DNA of 64,000 nucleotides, from the NCBI GenBank assembly GCA_024752435.1, contig CP103024.1:1054001-1118000 (forward strand), read 5' to 3'. The position numbers and the translations under genes are program-made. Below the pieces are notes generated by a model. It had not been told where the DNA came from, did not search any database, and saw only the letters and a list, made by a program, of their open reading frames with translations. The stretch's first letter is position 1. Each line of letters opens with the position of its first letter. Positions 35,301 to 50,133 of the stretch are shown one piece after another. This DNA comes from Allantophomopsis cytisporea. Its lineage: Eukaryota > Ascomycota > Leotiomycetes > Phacidiales > Phacidiaceae.

Positions 35301-38300
35301 GATAGTCCTGTAAGGACAGACAAATATGAAAGACAATGAGCAAGGTACTTACTGTACTTTGGAGTCCGGGATGCTTCGGTAGATTGAAGGATTCGACTAA
35401 TACCTCTTTTGATCTGACAGCACCACTTGGTGTATTTCAACGGTCGGAGATGAGGTTCCGAATGTGGTGGTTGATGAATCAAAGTCTCGAATCAAAGATC
35501 CATCATTCACATTGTTCTCACACTGAGATTGGGACGACTGAGAAGGCTGTGTAGCGATGCCAGCGATTTGATCACTGATGGATAGCGGGACGATGTGATC
35601 GAAAACTTTGGCACATGCCTGTCCTGTCTTGTGTCGACGATTTGAGCGCAGACCAATCCGCATGCATGGATACGAATGCAAAGATATGGCTCGATATGCT
35701 CACATCTTCATCCTACTGAGCATTCGCTTCGAGGATTGTCACTTCGTAGGATTCGAATCTTCATGGGTATCTATCGCCAAATCGTAAACCGCGATCCGGA
35801 ACCGATGGTCCATACTTTGCAGAAAATACGTAGTGTACACATACATACATACGAGTAGCATGTACACACGTACGTATGGTTGCATCGTGGCAAGTCAAGG
35901 AAGTGTGGTCGATATATGCTTGGTGATGCTTGTTCTCCGCAAAAATCCGAGTTTGCTGAGTTTTCTCGTCAAAATTTCCTCCCCAATCTTCACTACCCAA
36001 AAGAGATGAAAAGAGCCTCCACCATAAATTCACCATCCATTCACCAACAAGTCGTGTAAAGGGCTTGAGACCATGTATTTCTGACTCGATAAAAGTTCCA
36101 ATCCAAAATTTGAAAAGGGAGGGTGACTCGTTTGTGGACCCTTGATTTACTTATCCTTGTATATGTGTAATAATCCTTGGGTTACGGAGGTAGAGTGGTG
36201 AGCCACCAAGCTAAAGTCGGATATCAAATATGCACAGTCTTGGCATGGAGACAGATAGATTGAAATTTGGAGAGTTCATAGCCATCTCTAGCTATGGAGT
36301 TAGGACAGTAGTACGATGAAGAACTTCACGTAAGATGGGCAATTCCGTAAGCCACTAAAGACCACATATGAAAAGAAAGAAAGAAAAAGAATCCCAGTAG
36401 AATAGAAGGCGTATTTTTAAAGGGGAAAGAAAGAGAAGAAAAAGGATCTTGCAAGGTTTGATTGCCATTTCCTCGTACCATTTCTTCTTCTTTTGCTGAG
36501 ACTTCGCAACTTGCCGAAAGGAAGGTTTACTCTAGATGCAGGTTCCAGCGGAATATCCCCACCTCGAATGCAGTCGCTCGTCATTAACGATTTTGTCAGG
36601 AAGAGGTTGTCGGAAACAGACTCGACTCAGATGTTGAGTCTGGGATTGAGACTGGGGTTCCATGACCAAAGTTATCAAAAATCGACAGTGCAAAAATGTC
36701 TTAGAACTCATATGTACATAGGTGCCAAGGGTGCGAACGGTCCTCCGAGGCGCAAAAGTCTGTGTCTATTGAGACTTTGAGCCCTGACCCTGAGGGAAAG
36801 TTCCAGAGTGGATAACGATGGACCGTTGAGCTCTTCGTGTCAGGCTAAGGTAGTGTCTGGTCTCTCTTTCTTCTCTTCTGAGTCTTTTCTCGCACCTCGA
36901 CTCTCTCATCTCATCACCCCTCGCTCATACCATGTAACCACCCCCCCGTATGGAGAAGTGACAGGCGCGTCGACCACTTTTGCTAAGGATTCTCACCCCC
37001 ACATGGTCATGCACAGCTACTGAGCGGGAATTTCTGTATTCGGTATCATGGTCAGTGATGGGCTGCTCTGGTGTGAGACATGGATGTTGGATGTGGAAGG
37101 TATGCTGAGTGATCGCGACAAGCTTAAGGGTCAATGCCTGCTTTTGCACAGATGAGGTTGGGTGATCGTCATTTCAGGGCGCTTACGGAGAGAAGTCAGA
37201 GTCGAGAGTTGGATGGCTTAGATGCGGATTCGATCCCAAATGCATCGACGGTCGAGTAGAGTAGCATTTTGATGAATTGAGTGTCATGAGGCGTGCTGAG
37301 ATAAGAGTTGAAGTTGAGTCAGTGGTGCATTCAACAAGGCTTTCAATCTCACAGGTGATCTTGAGCATGCAGTATGTATGTATATATCTGTGGGTTATAT
37401 ATATATGTATGTAATATGTACGGAGAATGCGATGTTGTTATGCGTCTGTTATGCATATCTGATATGCGTCGGTGGTCTTCTCTGCAAGGTGCGATGAGGT
37501 GTCCTCCAGCCGATATCCCCCGGTCTATGTACTACTAAAGCACTTGTGATGCTTGCACAATCTGCGCCCGACAATCCTCATATAGCCTCCCGGAACTCCC
37601 AATATCGCCCCATCGGGAAATCTTAGATCTCCTTTGAGATACAGATCCACTCATCTACACGACAAGCACGCACGACGAAGACAACATCCTTGTGAGAAGA
37701 GGTCTGCGCGCTCTGATGGGTGAGTTGCTTGTTTCTTGCTCTTGGCCCAAGAAAGGTACAGTACGGTAGCATTCAGCTCATGTTCAAGGGGAGCGGTGTG
37801 CAGTCGTTAACTTCTACCAATTAAAGTATGGCGGCGGCAATGAATGTAGTAGTTAACCTTTTGGGGGGGTTTCCCTCTTCAACAACTGAATTGCGGAATT
37901 TAATATACAATGTTTACGTACCTACGTATTGTATCTTATGTATGGATACATGATTACGAGTCCCAATGATGAGGCTAAGAATTGGATTTGTGAGGGAGAA
38001 ATGGAAAGCACGTGGCGCATGTCACCGGCCGAAATGCATATTTCTTTATCATCTTAGGTGCATATGTATGTACAGACAATGCCAGACAAAAGTAAAAGTG
38101 ACAGAATCTAAATTTATAAGTCTACAAATCAAGACGAGATACTATTCATATGTCAACCACATAAATCTATACGAAAGGTTGCTTGACGCAACACCATCTC
38201 AGTAAGACCTGACACGAAACGGAACAAAAGGATCTTTCCTTTTGACTTTATGTGAATGTCCCAGAGAAATCTCACATATCTCTCGAACAATATCCTCGAT

Positions 38301-39503
38301 AAGCTTTCACTACTACGCAGTACTGGCACTGCAAGATGCGATGAGGTAGTGCACAGACAATCTAATATACACCGATTCATTGCACACACATACAAAGACG
38401 ACTGGACAAGAAGAAATGAAGACAGAAAGTTTGTCTTCATTTCGGATGAGCGCCTGCAGGAGGTTGATTGGTACCTAGATATATTGCATGCTTCGAGCTT
38501 CCTGACATATGTACATACTGCGTGATGTATGTACGTGTGTACGAGGCACCGGATGGGATGTATGTGCATCAACATAGAGACGATGCCGTGTTACCTGCCT
38601 TAGAAGAAGGTTCTTCGTGGTATCGTAGCATCATATGTATAACTGTACGTATGTACTTCATAGCTTGAGCTCACCGTCGAAGGAAGGATCACACTACGCC
38701 ACGGAGGAATCTAGCTTGAAGGATGGGGAATATGTAAGGAGTAGAGTCGCATGCTATCCCGAGAGCATCTTCAATATGTGAAGCATTACGAGACGCGGCA
38801 TCTCGCACCAAAGCAAGATGAAGCAAGGAAGACAAGAGACTCGATGCTGATCAGGCTCCTCAAAGCCTCTTCTCATTCGATGGGATTAGGGTTAAGATGG
38901 CATACCGTGTCGAAGGTAAGGTGAGACCAGCATCTTAACATCTGCTTTGGGAACAAACGTGACCATCATCTCATGCGCGAAACAATCTTTCCAACTGACA
39001 GGTCACTTCGTTCTCCGACTTTCTGCGCTGATGTGACCGACGAGATTGATCCCTGGAAATGTGCTACCCCATAAAAAAAGGTGCAGTAAGCCTGGGGCGG
39101 TCACTTCACTGACTTCGTACAGACGGGCAGATATTGGGATGAAGTAAGGCAAGGCAAGGTAGTAATACACGGTATATAGTTATACACAGGAGACACAATG
39201 TACCTTGGTAAGTAGGTAGGATTGTGCGGATGACTTCGTAGTTCGAGTTGCATACATATTATGTATGTATGTACATATGTATACAGTATGTAAGTATCGG
39301 AGTACGGCGCCAGGAAAGCGTACCAACGACCGTTGAACATATGTAGTCACTATTACCCGATCGACCTTAAATCTAACCAAACCAAACCAAACCAAAGCAA
39401 GCCATGGCCATGACCATGACCATGAAATGCCTGCTTACACTACCTTGCTTGCCTTACGCTTGGCTTGTTCCTCAAAGTATCAAAGCATCGTATGAATATC
39501 CAA

Positions 39504-39526
39504 TCCATCCATCCATCCATCCATCA
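39504..39526. repeat. (CCAT)n microsatellite
   Basis: Perfect tetranucleotide run. Confidence 0.85.
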
Positions 39527-40055
39527 TAAATAGATGAATACATAAATACATAAATACACAACCGTCGACGTGAACTCAGGCAGCCAGGAAAAAGCCCCAC
39601 GGGTAATTTTCACGGGGCCCATGTCTAACATATGGCAGGCTCACGTGCGGAACTCCGCCCTGGCATGGAACTAGCAAAGTAGTAGCGTTGTATATTAATC
39701 CTTCGACAGGGCAATATCCAGACAATGATTACATTTTAATTGCAAACACGCGGGCAGAGACATGAGAACTGCAGCCGTTGCACGCGTGCAGCACCATATT
39801 CTTCCGTGTCCAGCATGCAATACTTCCATACGAGACCAGATGAGAGGCCCAAGCCAGAATGAGAAAGAAAAAATGAAGAAAAAGGGCATTATCAATTGAC
39901 AATTAGCAAATTAGCAAAACTCTCCCCTCCCCTCTCACCCCTCCTCCGTGTCGTGTTCCTGACTTATTATCTGAAATAACGGCCCCCAGGACTTTTTGCC
40001 TATGCATTTCGGAGACGCAAAAACCGTTGTCGATCCCAGGCCTAAGGAAAGGGAT

Positions 40056-40059
<4 letters not shown>

Positions 40060-40091
<32 letters not shown>
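40060..40091. repeat. Poly(A) tract, 32 A
   Basis: Uninterrupted run of A, the longest homopolymer in the window. No retroelement body or target-site duplication is apparent beside it. Confidence 0.9.
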
Positions 40092-40094
<3 letters not shown>

Positions 40095-43000
40095 TGGGAA
40101 AGAAATCAAAGATTTGGTCTCTGTTCTCCCCTCTGCTCCTGCTCAGCGCTCCCCCTTCCCGGCTAACAATCGGAGAAATGTGGATTGTAAGAAAGCCTAT
40201 AGTAGAGAGGGTTACACGGGCCAAGATGATGTATTTCGCAATATGTATCTGGCGTGCCTGTGTGTGTGTCCGATGTCCGAGATCTCAACGTGCTTGAGAC
40301 TTGCTGAACTCTCCCATCTTTTCCCCACTCCCAGTGATAGGATCAACCTTGTACGCATCGCGGTATGGCGGAGTGAAACTGTCGTATTTACCGATTTGGA
40401 CAATGCCCATCGCCAGAAATTGGCTGACTCCTATTGATGGGGTCCGTCGCAATTCGAGATTCGCGGTACTCATGATCTCCTTTTCATTTTCAAGGAATGT
40501 CGCTCATGTCATGGTTACGCATGCTTGTAGTAGTAGTATGTACTCGGAGTACAAGGACATGAGGTGGATATGGGGTTCGGAGTATTACCACAACGTGCGG
40601 TCCAGACATCGGGATGATCGATGAAGCCGCAGTGCCGCAGTAGCATCAACGCACAATCGATAAACAACCAATTGTCACACGTATTAGGTATAAATCAGGA
40701 ATCATGTTTTCCTGCATTGAGGACTGGCTCAATCTGATACTTTAGGTCGGTCTGATGATCAAATCTCACTGGTCATCAAGGGCGGTTGGGAGAGAACGAA
40801 GCCAAAAACTCTATCGACGTTGTCCATGGCCCTATCTGTTCCACCGATGCTGGTTACGACAATAAGCGGCTGGTCTCGGAGAGTCTTCCAATTCAGGCTT
40901 TATTGCCGTACAGATCAGCACCGCATATGAAACGCGGCCTGTCCATACAATACAGCAAATACATAGTACTAGTAGTAGTATCACGGACGATGGGATATCC
41001 CGCTGTCAGTGTATATTCGTGTGGGTGTGCTCTGGATCTTGGTAGACTAAGATGAGGCCCTTGCTGTGCTGTACCCCTCGGTCGTTTGGGACGGTTGCCA
41101 AGAGGTCAGCAGCACTTGAGATATAATTCTTACATACTTTCGATTACGCTCAGTTCTCAAGATTATGCATAATCATCCAACCTTTCCTATATTACTCCGT
41201 GTTAATGCTTCATAGGCAGACACATAACCATGATGATATCCATCGTCGATGTGAAGGGCTGGGATGAAGCTGTCAATGTGGCAGCTCCCTGTTCGCTGTA
41301 AGCATCAGGGATGAAAGATCGACGATCATGCAATTCCTAGGTGTAGTCCAATGCCTGTAGAAATCTGCAGACATGGCATGAGCGTCAAATGTATGTGATT
41401 GCAAGGGATAAGACATAAATGCGGAATACGAGCAAGGCAGTTGGATCGAAGCAGTTCGGTATCTAGAAAGATCGCACATAATTACATTGCCAGGCTTTCC
41501 GCATACTGTGTCTGGACGGCTTGCGACTGCGAGAACAACGTAAGAATATTGAGGATGACTGGCAAGAAATTGACAGCTCATAGAACCGTTGAAATATGAT
41601 GAGTTTCTTTATGGCTGCAGGATGATGAACCTTGCTAATGTATTTGTAAATGTTGAATCTCATATCTGTAGGGCGGATTCGTTCTTAGCAAATGGCAAGT
41701 GCTGTCGGACTTGGCATTCCTGTAAGCTATGGAGACTGCAACTTTCACTCCCAGCGAGTCAGACGTGGTGTAGTATTCCTCTGATATTTGTCGTGATATC
41801 AACTTTATCCTTGTCAATAACAAGATGATCTTACTCTAAGGCTCATTCCGAGATCGTCCTTCCCACCCCGGGAATGTTCATGCCTTGTTTGGATCCCATC
41901 TGCATTGAAGACTTGCTTTGTAGATCTTGGCTATATCAGAGGTAGATCAATCTACACATAGCAGAAGGTTTGTATGCCGATCTTTTGAGCAGTAGGAGAA
42001 AAACAAGGGGGGGAAGCCATTGGTGTTGAGAATAGGAGAGAGCACCTACAATGAATTTACGGTGATTTCGAAAATTATCGTACGTGGTCATTAAAAACAT
42101 ACATTGTAGGTAGCCATCAAAAACCGTCTGTGTAGGGATTCCTAAGCACGGACAGCTGCGTTGCGCACATGTCCAGGACGTCGCTTGTAGGCACCTCGCC
42201 GCGGCACAGAGCTGTCAAAATGTAGGCGCCTCCACAATGGAAACAATGTCATCGAATGGATCGAAAGGGAACTCAGATACTTCCCGATGCATGCAGTGTA
42301 ACATGAACAGCGTTCTCGAATAGGCTGAGCTTCTGCACACTCGAGGTACTTCTGCAAATTCAACTGCTGTCGTTGGAACCGGTCCATCAGCGATTCTGCA
42401 CTGGCAGATCACCTCTGAATGCTTTCGCTTCATGTTCCGAAGTACAATAGCGCAGTTCGCCTCGGAGCGAGTCCGTAAAGAGTTATGGAGCGAGGCGGTG
42501 GAGATCGATGAAAGCACGGCGACAATCTCATCGTTGTCTCGGCGGCAAGGAAAACGTCGCATCTGAAGCGAATATCTTATGTTGCATGAGGAACCTTGCC
42601 TGCTGGATGCGGAACGTATGACTTGGGATAGAAGAATGAGAATCGAACGCTACATGCTCGATTACTCCGTAGTAATGCCAAACAAATGATTGTACAGGTA
42701 TTCGGTGAGATATGTCCGGTTCCTGGCCATTAACATATCTTGTTATTCATGTGTTGTGCGGATGTGAAGCGTGGAGAGCTGTCAGCCACGAAACGCGTCT
42801 TAGTCGTCGGACATACAGTAAGTATGTAGCAGTAGAGTAACATGCTTTTCTCTCAATGCAGATATCACTTTACCTGCAGCTCTCAGCGAAGACCCTGCAT
42901 GGGAGTTGCGGCGCCTCCGGTGATCATGCGATACGGATTGAAGTTGATAATGGAAAGCAAGATGAGAGACCACATGAAGCACGGGACGACCCATCTAAGC

Positions 43001-45942
43001 GCACACGATTTCAAGAATCGTGGCCCTCGATCGTGTGCGCGGCGATGCATTCCATAAATTATTCCATGCATTCCGATGCACCTTTCCCTGCTCACTGAAG
43101 CGTGGAGATACGAACCCATCTGGCTCATCTCGTACCCAACAACATTCGAAAGGTGTATCTGATGATCGGAGATGCGCCCCAGCAGATATGTCCGATGTCC
43201 TGGCAGGACTTGTTCAACGACGCATAGGGAGAGAATTTGACTTTGACCAAAGTTATTGTGGTAAATTATTCAGCCCAGCAGTGGCAGTAGGGTAGACGCA
43301 GTGATATGTCAGGGACAACATGTGAGCAGTAACTAACTAGCCTTTTGTTAATTGCTGGGAATTCTGCTTCTCACGGTGTTGACATGCATACGGAAGTACG
43401 GAGTAGATGCGTGGCATATATTCCACAATCATTCGGGAACATGCTTGTCGGATGAAATGCAAATACTTACTCGTCCACTCCACTTAGAAGGCATCGGGAA
43501 GATGACTTGCTAATTCGCGTCACCGAGCTCACAAGCATTGATGATTATGATGTGGTCAGGAATGATGTCGATACCTAACGCCGAGAACCATGCCGCTGGC
43601 CAACGACGACGAAGACGGGGGAGAAAGGAAGAAGAGCAAGGAAGCCATTGGGTATTTCCGACTTCCAATAGCATTTGAGTTGATACGTACGACATTTCGG
43701 TCGACGACACTGTGTTTTCCCGTATCTGTCAGGCCTGCTATTATTCGGTGAAGTCAGTATTCTCGAACCCCCACCTAGATAGATCATGACATCTGCGCCT
43801 CGCCGCTTATCGTGATTCTCATTCAATACCATGCTCCGAGGGAGACTGAATGCACGACTCCACCCCAAAGCTGTTGCACATTACACACGGAGATGACGCT
43901 GATTAGATCTAGAGTACACGAGACCCCTACTCGATCTGCTCCCTAAGCCTCTTCCTGACCGCTATGTTTCGACTTCAGTGTCTCAAAAGAACTTCATTGT
44001 CAGAATTAGCCGGGACCGAGGGGTCTTGTTCTCGGCCCACTATGATGCTATCATTACCTTTGTAACAGGCATTCTTGAGGGAGAATTTGACTTGAAACTG
44101 AACACAATAAAGATGGTTGGAATGGAAGATGTCTGTGACTTATTTGACAGGTCACCGCGTTCTGGGATCACCGAGTCCGAAGAGAAACACGATGCAAGTC
44201 ATGGGCCTGATGATTCTTGACGATCGAGTCGCCTACATTGAGGGATTGTGGTCATCTCATATACGGAAGATGAAAAGTATGGAGCCTGTATATATGCACG
44301 AGTACAAAGTTTTCCTTTTTACCCAGTATGTACGTATGTACATACATGGAGTGAGGGAGCTGAGTTGTGGGGAATATTCCTTCTTCGTATCTATTTCTCT
44401 ACAACTGACCCCCTGCATTACTGTTACTCTTACGATGACTGCATGAGCTGTTTTGGAATTTGCTTCTATCTGTAGCACATGATCTTATGTGTGCGTTGAA
44501 GTCTTGTGGATGCATTGGGAAAGAGGAGCGCACAGCGTCATGTTGTCGTAGATGAAAGATGATGAGATTAGATACGGTATGATATGCTGCGTAGTATCGC
44601 ACGCACGTCTGCGGTCAACTAAGTCGTCAGACAATCGCATCTCTTTTGTCCTCTCGGTACCTTATTCCATAGACAAGCCATATGTACCGACGAGTTTTTA
44701 TGTAACTATGAAAATGTTTCCTGCCATAGGTGTTCTTATTATGTAGATGTACTATTGATGCTTTGTAGATCTTCTTGTTGCTTTTTCCTTCATACTTCGG
44801 ATCTTCTACGCGTGATATTGATGTTCTAGTGAGAGTCCCAGCGAGCCACTGATGGTAACTAAGGCAAATAAGATCAAGGCTTTGGGTGACCTGGCGTACG
44901 TCTAATAAGGACCCTTCCGAGGCCGCTTGCGTGTGTATTCTGGTAAGCATGCGCACTAAAGACTACTGTACCTAATCCATATCTTCTACTCTATGGATAT
45001 CGATCCGGAAGTATTTATTGATATCATATACTATGTACTCGAGATCGGTGTGAGATTGCTGGCAATTTCCCGGGAATACAATCTGTCCAATACTTAGGTA
45101 TGACACGTTTGTCCATACGTACGTATATGTATGTAAATACATGAAAATGTCTGTATGTTTAGAGGATTACGCTATCAGAGATTTTACAATCCTTATAAGT
45201 TTCTACATATGTACAGTGTGGTACTGGAAGATGAATACTTCCATTCTCGCTGCCCGACCCATCAATGAAACTCTCTAGAAGCGTTATCCGGTATCGCTTA
45301 TCATCCATCTCATCACTTCTCTAAGCTGCTGTCCCGAGATGTATCGTGTATCCATACAATACAAGTCAGTTAGTGCCCGACATTCTCACCCCTGATCGTC
45401 ATATCCCGCGCATCTGTGTGTCTATGTGTGTTCAGGTCACTGGACGACAAGCCATCAGATTATACTATATACATTTCTCACATGTACAAATACGTATGTG
45501 GTCTCTCGATCATGCGTGTGCAAGAGTGGTACAAAAGTATTAAACACCACCACCGGAAGTTGAATCCGCCGTATACGACTAACTTCGCAACACATACCCA
45601 GGTAAGGACCACTATGTAATGTTGGTATGCGTGGAGTGTGATTGTATGTTGCCCTGGATCTAGAGCCCAGAAGTTTGCCATCGATTTGCATGGCCACTTT
45701 AGCATGACCATCTTGTCGCAGGGATCTTGGAGAGCATTGTTTTTTTAGCTTTGACGACAGCGGGCCATCTCAGATTCACATCGATGCCGGCACAAAAGCT
45801 AGAAAAGAGTAGCGTACGCACAGCACTCATACAAATTGGGCTCACGGGTTAAAAAAGTATACTTTTTCTAGGATGAAGGGTCCGAGATACGGAATCTTCT
45901 GATTCTTTTCAGATTGCTACTTTACGGAGTTGAGAATCAAAC

Positions 45943-46017
45943 ATGTATGTATGTATGTATGTATGCATTGATAATCTTATAGATATTCTACATATTTATA
46001 CTCTCTCTCTCTCTCTC
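45943..46017. repeat. (ATGT)n and (CT)n microsatellites
   Basis: ATGT run at 45943-45965 and CT run at 46001-46017. Confidence 0.85.
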
Positions 46018-47073
46018 GCCTTATTTCCCTTGGCTAATAAAATTCACTTCACGCGCTGCAGATCTTCAATGATACAGATCATACTCAATAAACTAATAGA
46101 TGTATCGTGCATGTCCATACATAAGGGCGAGGGGCGTACCGGATATGGTAAAAATGTACGTAAACCCTCCCAGCTACTTTCTCATAGCGGCAATGATGAG
46201 AAGGAAAAGCAAAAGGGCCAAGCTTAAAAGAGACTCGGAAGAATTATAGATAGTTATATATTCATAGAATATATTAAACACGATGGACTACTAACAGGAA
46301 CAGAACAACAAAATATTGGTCCTTTATACCCGTACATTTCCACACTCCACAGTCAGGCAGGGAGGAGGCGGACAGTTCTTCCGGAGCTGTTGCCATCGGA
46401 CTACGTACTGAGAAGCTATTGATACTATTTGTATCTTATGAATTGGGAATATCGATCGAATATACCGTCGATGCTTTCGTTCAATGGTTGCTTCGGTCCC
46501 TTCACTTATCTTTTCTTCCTTGGGCCATACCGCAGTGTAGACCCTCCTCTTCCCCCCCCCTGGTTCATGTCTCTGGCCGACATGCTGAACACATCCTCTA
46601 ACAACGATCCTGAACATCTATCTATCTATCAAGCAGACCGACCATCCAGGCCCACGCCTAGGAGTTCCATCATATATTGCGGGAAGGCCATATGTAGTAA
46701 GGACGTGTGAGTATGTATGTACTTGTATATGTAGTGCGTATGTATGTGAGTTACTTAGTCGATTTACGGAAATGCCAGTACCCTGAAGGGCCATAGCCAT
46801 CCCGACCTCACTGGCCTTATGAGAGTTATCGTGGATGTGAATGTGGATGTGGATGTGCGCTCACAGCCCAGCCTGTTCCCTGACCCCTCCATCTTGATCC
46901 ATGCTTGGGCGCTGGCTTGGCTTCGATCCCATCATCCCACACCCTTTCTCCATACAAACGACTAGACATGCTACTAACGTCGTAGAGTGTAACCACCTCC
47001 ATCACTGCAGAGAAGAGGAGTTGCTCAGCGATCCGTGTCGCTGACCACAGCCGTGCCGGCGGCATATGAGCGC

Positions 47074-47116
47074 GGTGCTGGTGCTGGTGCTGGTGCTGGT
47101 GTTGGTGTTGGTGTTG
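47074..47116. repeat. (GGTGCT)n/(GGTGTT)n hexanucleotide repeat
   Basis: Four GGTGCT units turning into three GGTGTT units. Imperfect hexamer array. Confidence 0.85.
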
Positions 47117-48160
47117 CGCCTATGCCTATACTTGCTTCTTTTCTTGCTCCCTGTCTTTTCGTATGTCGCCATTGACATTCGACTTTTTTATTTATTCATA
47201 CCATATGCGGAGTAGGAGCATGAAAAGAGTATAGAGTATGAAGTGACGAGTATTCATACTCTCATGGAGACTCCGGTAGTCAAGTATATAGAATTCTACT
47301 ACTTACGCCTCCACGCCTCCACGCCTCCATCTATGAATTACTTCCTTTCCTTTCTTTGCCTCTGCTCTGCTCTGCTCTGCTTCTCCCTCCTCGAATTCTT
47401 CGCTGCCGCCAACACCGCCGCCACCATCGCTGAACTACTCCTCACTTGCTCAACTACTCACTTTCTTACTTTGACTTCCACATGGTTGATACAAGATCCG
47501 GAATGAATGCCTATGAAGTAGTGAAAATAGAGAAGCTTGGATTCCGTCATAATCTATATTCCAGACCTTCTCCCTTCCCTTTGCCTTCCTTCCTTCCTTC
47601 ATAGTCCCCTTCCTGGCCTGACCCTCAATTCTCAATACGCCCAACCCCTCCCGCACGCTGCAACATACTCTAATCTATCCATCCCATACTCTCTCTGAAC
47701 CACCCTCTCACCCCCACACTTCCAACGCCGCGCACCGCACCGCAACACAAACAGACAGTTCTCCCTCTCTCTCCCCCCTCCTCTCTTTTCTTTCATCCAT
47801 ACTATGTTTTCATGAAAGTAGTACGCAATACCCTCCTCCACTACTGACCATAACCATAACCATAACAAATCCCATGAAGAATTCCCACCTACCAAACCCC
47901 ATAACCCACCAAGATACAAATACCCATAACCATCAATCTCCCATGGACCCCTCCCAAACCCCCCCAAACTTGAAATCCCACCGACCTTATTTCCTCTCGC
48001 CCCCATTTCAAACGGTTGGTTCATTCATTCCTTCATCCATTCATTATTTTAGGGGATTTTTCTTCTTTCTTTTACCTTCCCTTTCCCACAGGAACACGCC
48101 TCCTTCCCCTCCCTCCCATACCAAGTATCGCTTGCGAACGGAATCTTGGCTTGAAAGGTA

Positions 48161-48202
48161 AAAAAATAAAAAATAAAAATAAAAATAAAATAATAAATAA
48201 AA
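48161..48202. repeat. (AAAAT)n A-rich repeat
   Basis: Run of AAAAT and AAAT units. Confidence 0.8.
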
Positions 48203-48351
48203 GGGAAGGGGAAGAGGAATGAGAGCAAAGGCCGATTGGTAGTCTGAGATCACTTATTGGGTCATCGTTTATTTTTTATTTATTTTTTTATCGATTGTGT
48301 TTGTGCTGGGAGGTGGATGGGTGGATGGATGGATGGGTTCGTTGTATGGGA

Positions 48352-48382
48352 TGGATTGGGGGATTGGGATTGGGATTGGGAT
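48352..48382. repeat. (GGGATT)n repeat
   Basis: About five GGGATT units. Not the telomere hexamer TTAGGG. Confidence 0.8.
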
Positions 48383-48514
48383 CTTCATGGGTTCGGGGAT
48401 GAGGAGGATTGTTTTTCTACTGGTATTCTGCTGATTTTACTTGGTGGAGATGGGAAGGCTTGGAGGAGGGTTGAAGAGGCAAAACGGGGAAAAAGCAACG
48501 TTGGCGTACATAAG

Positions 48515-48557
48515 TTATTCTTTATTCTTTATTCTTTATTCTTTATTCTTTATTCTT
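48515..48557. repeat. 7-bp tandem repeat (TTATTCT), six copies
   Basis: Six perfect units head to tail. Confidence 0.9.
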
Positions 48558-48689
48558 TGGTGCGTGCAGGATTAGCAGGGCAAAGAGACTTGGATACTTA
48601 CAGTCCTGGGGTTTCTATTATGTTGCTTATGTTTTTTTCTTATTTCTTTGTATACATTTTCTATTTTGGTTGTTGGGTTTCTGATATAC

Positions 48690-48756
48690 ATATATATATA
48701 TATATATATTCATCGTTACCGGTCTGTTGATGTTGGTTGATGTTGGTTGATGTTGG
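48690..48756. repeat. (TA)n followed by three TTGATGTTGG units
   Basis: TA run at about 48690-48709, then three perfect 10-bp units at 48727-48756. Confidence 0.8.
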
Positions 48757-49366
48757 TGGATGTTAGTGTTGTTGGTGTTGTTGGTATCGGTATAGATAAT
48801 TAATGGTATTGGTATTGGTCCTTTTTGGTACTCGATTTTAGCAAGCAGCCGACAGGATCCCGAGCATCGAAGAGCCTAAGCTCCCAAGATCCAGCACGCA
48901 CCCAGCATCCAGCATACATACCCAGTTCCCAAAGTCATACATTTCATGGTAGCGTAGTGGGTAGACAGTGGTAGAGTAGGGGGGGGGGAAAAGAAAAGTG
49001 ACAATCAGATTATCAGTCGGTTCAGTCGGTCAGTATACACGCACACACACACAGGGAGTCGAGTAGAGTGATTGGAGGGTCTTCATTACGGAATAAGCTT
49101 GAGCTGGCTGGCACCTGGCACCTGGCACGGTGGACACGCACGACTACGATCACGATCACGATCACGACCACGACCTTACTACTACTACGAGCACAAGCAC
49201 CAGCACAAGCACAACCACTACCATTACCATACATCTTACTTACTTAGACTATTCAACCATACAAAGCATACGAAGCACTACCTTACCGTACACAAAGTCA
49301 GAGTCCACCATCCGCTATCACACATACGCACAAGTAGATACACACAAACAAATGTATACATACAAA

Positions 49367-49430
49367 CACATACAGCCCATACAGCCCATACAGCCCATAC
49401 AGCCCATACAGTCCATATAGTCCATACAGT
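49367..49430. repeat. 9-bp tandem repeat (CCCATACAG)
   Basis: About five perfect units followed by TCCATACAG and TCCATATAG variants. Confidence 0.85.
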
Positions 49431-49498
49431 CCCTACAACCCATACGACCCTCACAATAAAAACCAAAGAAACCAAAGTACTATAGTCATCACCGACGG

Positions 49499-49594
49499 TA
49501 TACACACACACACACTCACTCACACACACACACACACTCACTCACTCACTCACTCACTCACTCACTCACTCACTCACTCACTCACTCACTCACA
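49499..49594. repeat. (CA)n and (CACT)n compound microsatellite
   Basis: CA dinucleotides alternating with CACT, ending in about 15 uninterrupted CACT units. Confidence 0.9.
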
Positions 49595-49781
49595 CTCAAG
49601 CAATATCCACGCTTGAGGCTTTTCATGGGCGTCATCTTAGCGAAGCCATCCCTCGTTCATCATCGAGTTTGGACTTGCCACACCGATTCATAGATCGGAT
49701 CTGATCTGATCTCATTAAGCATTCCCGTCATTCAAGACTATTCTATTCCATTTCCAATTTCAACCAGAAAATACTTTTTCC

Positions 49782-49905
49782 ATATACACACACACACACA
49801 CACACACATATATACGTAGTACACATATATACATATACACATATACACATCACATATACACATATACACATATACACATATACGCATATACGCATATACA
49901 CACAC
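49782..49905. repeat. (CA)n with (ATATACAC)-type repeats
   Basis: A CA run, then a purine/pyrimidine-alternating tract of ATACACAT units with ATATACGC variants; alternation of this kind can adopt Z-DNA. Confidence 0.85.
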
Positions 49906-50087
49906 AACTCTCATACACCACTCATCTCTACATTACTCTACCACCGATTCCTCTCAACCACTCATATACTTCATTTACTCCCAATACCCTCCATATTCAC
50001 CTGAACCACCCCCAGCATCTTCACATATCCACTTCTCATACGAAAGAACAAACATACACACACGAAAGAAGGAGAAAAGACTATACA

Positions 50088-50133
50088 CACACACACACAC
50101 ACATACATACACGCACTCACTCACTCACTCACA
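50088..50133. repeat. (CA)n/(CACT)n microsatellite
   Basis: CA run followed by five CACT units. Confidence 0.85.

Noticed and set aside
38884..38897. TTAGGGTTA string
   Set aside because: Only about one and a half telomere units; too short to suggest an interstitial telomere.
43740..43790. Possible tRNA T-loop (ggttcgagaat on the minus strand)
   Set aside because: The T-stem does not pair and no acceptor stem or anticodon arm can be drawn.
43978..44220. 80-codon ORF with protein-like composition
   Set aside because: It begins only with GTG, has no splice acceptor context and no relatives recognised; left unannotated within the gene desert.
49072..49541. ORFs of 137, 96 and 87 codons with Thr-Ala-His or Trp-Ala-Val repeats
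   Set aside because: They are translations of microsatellites (CCCATACAG and CACT arrays) in several frames and strands.
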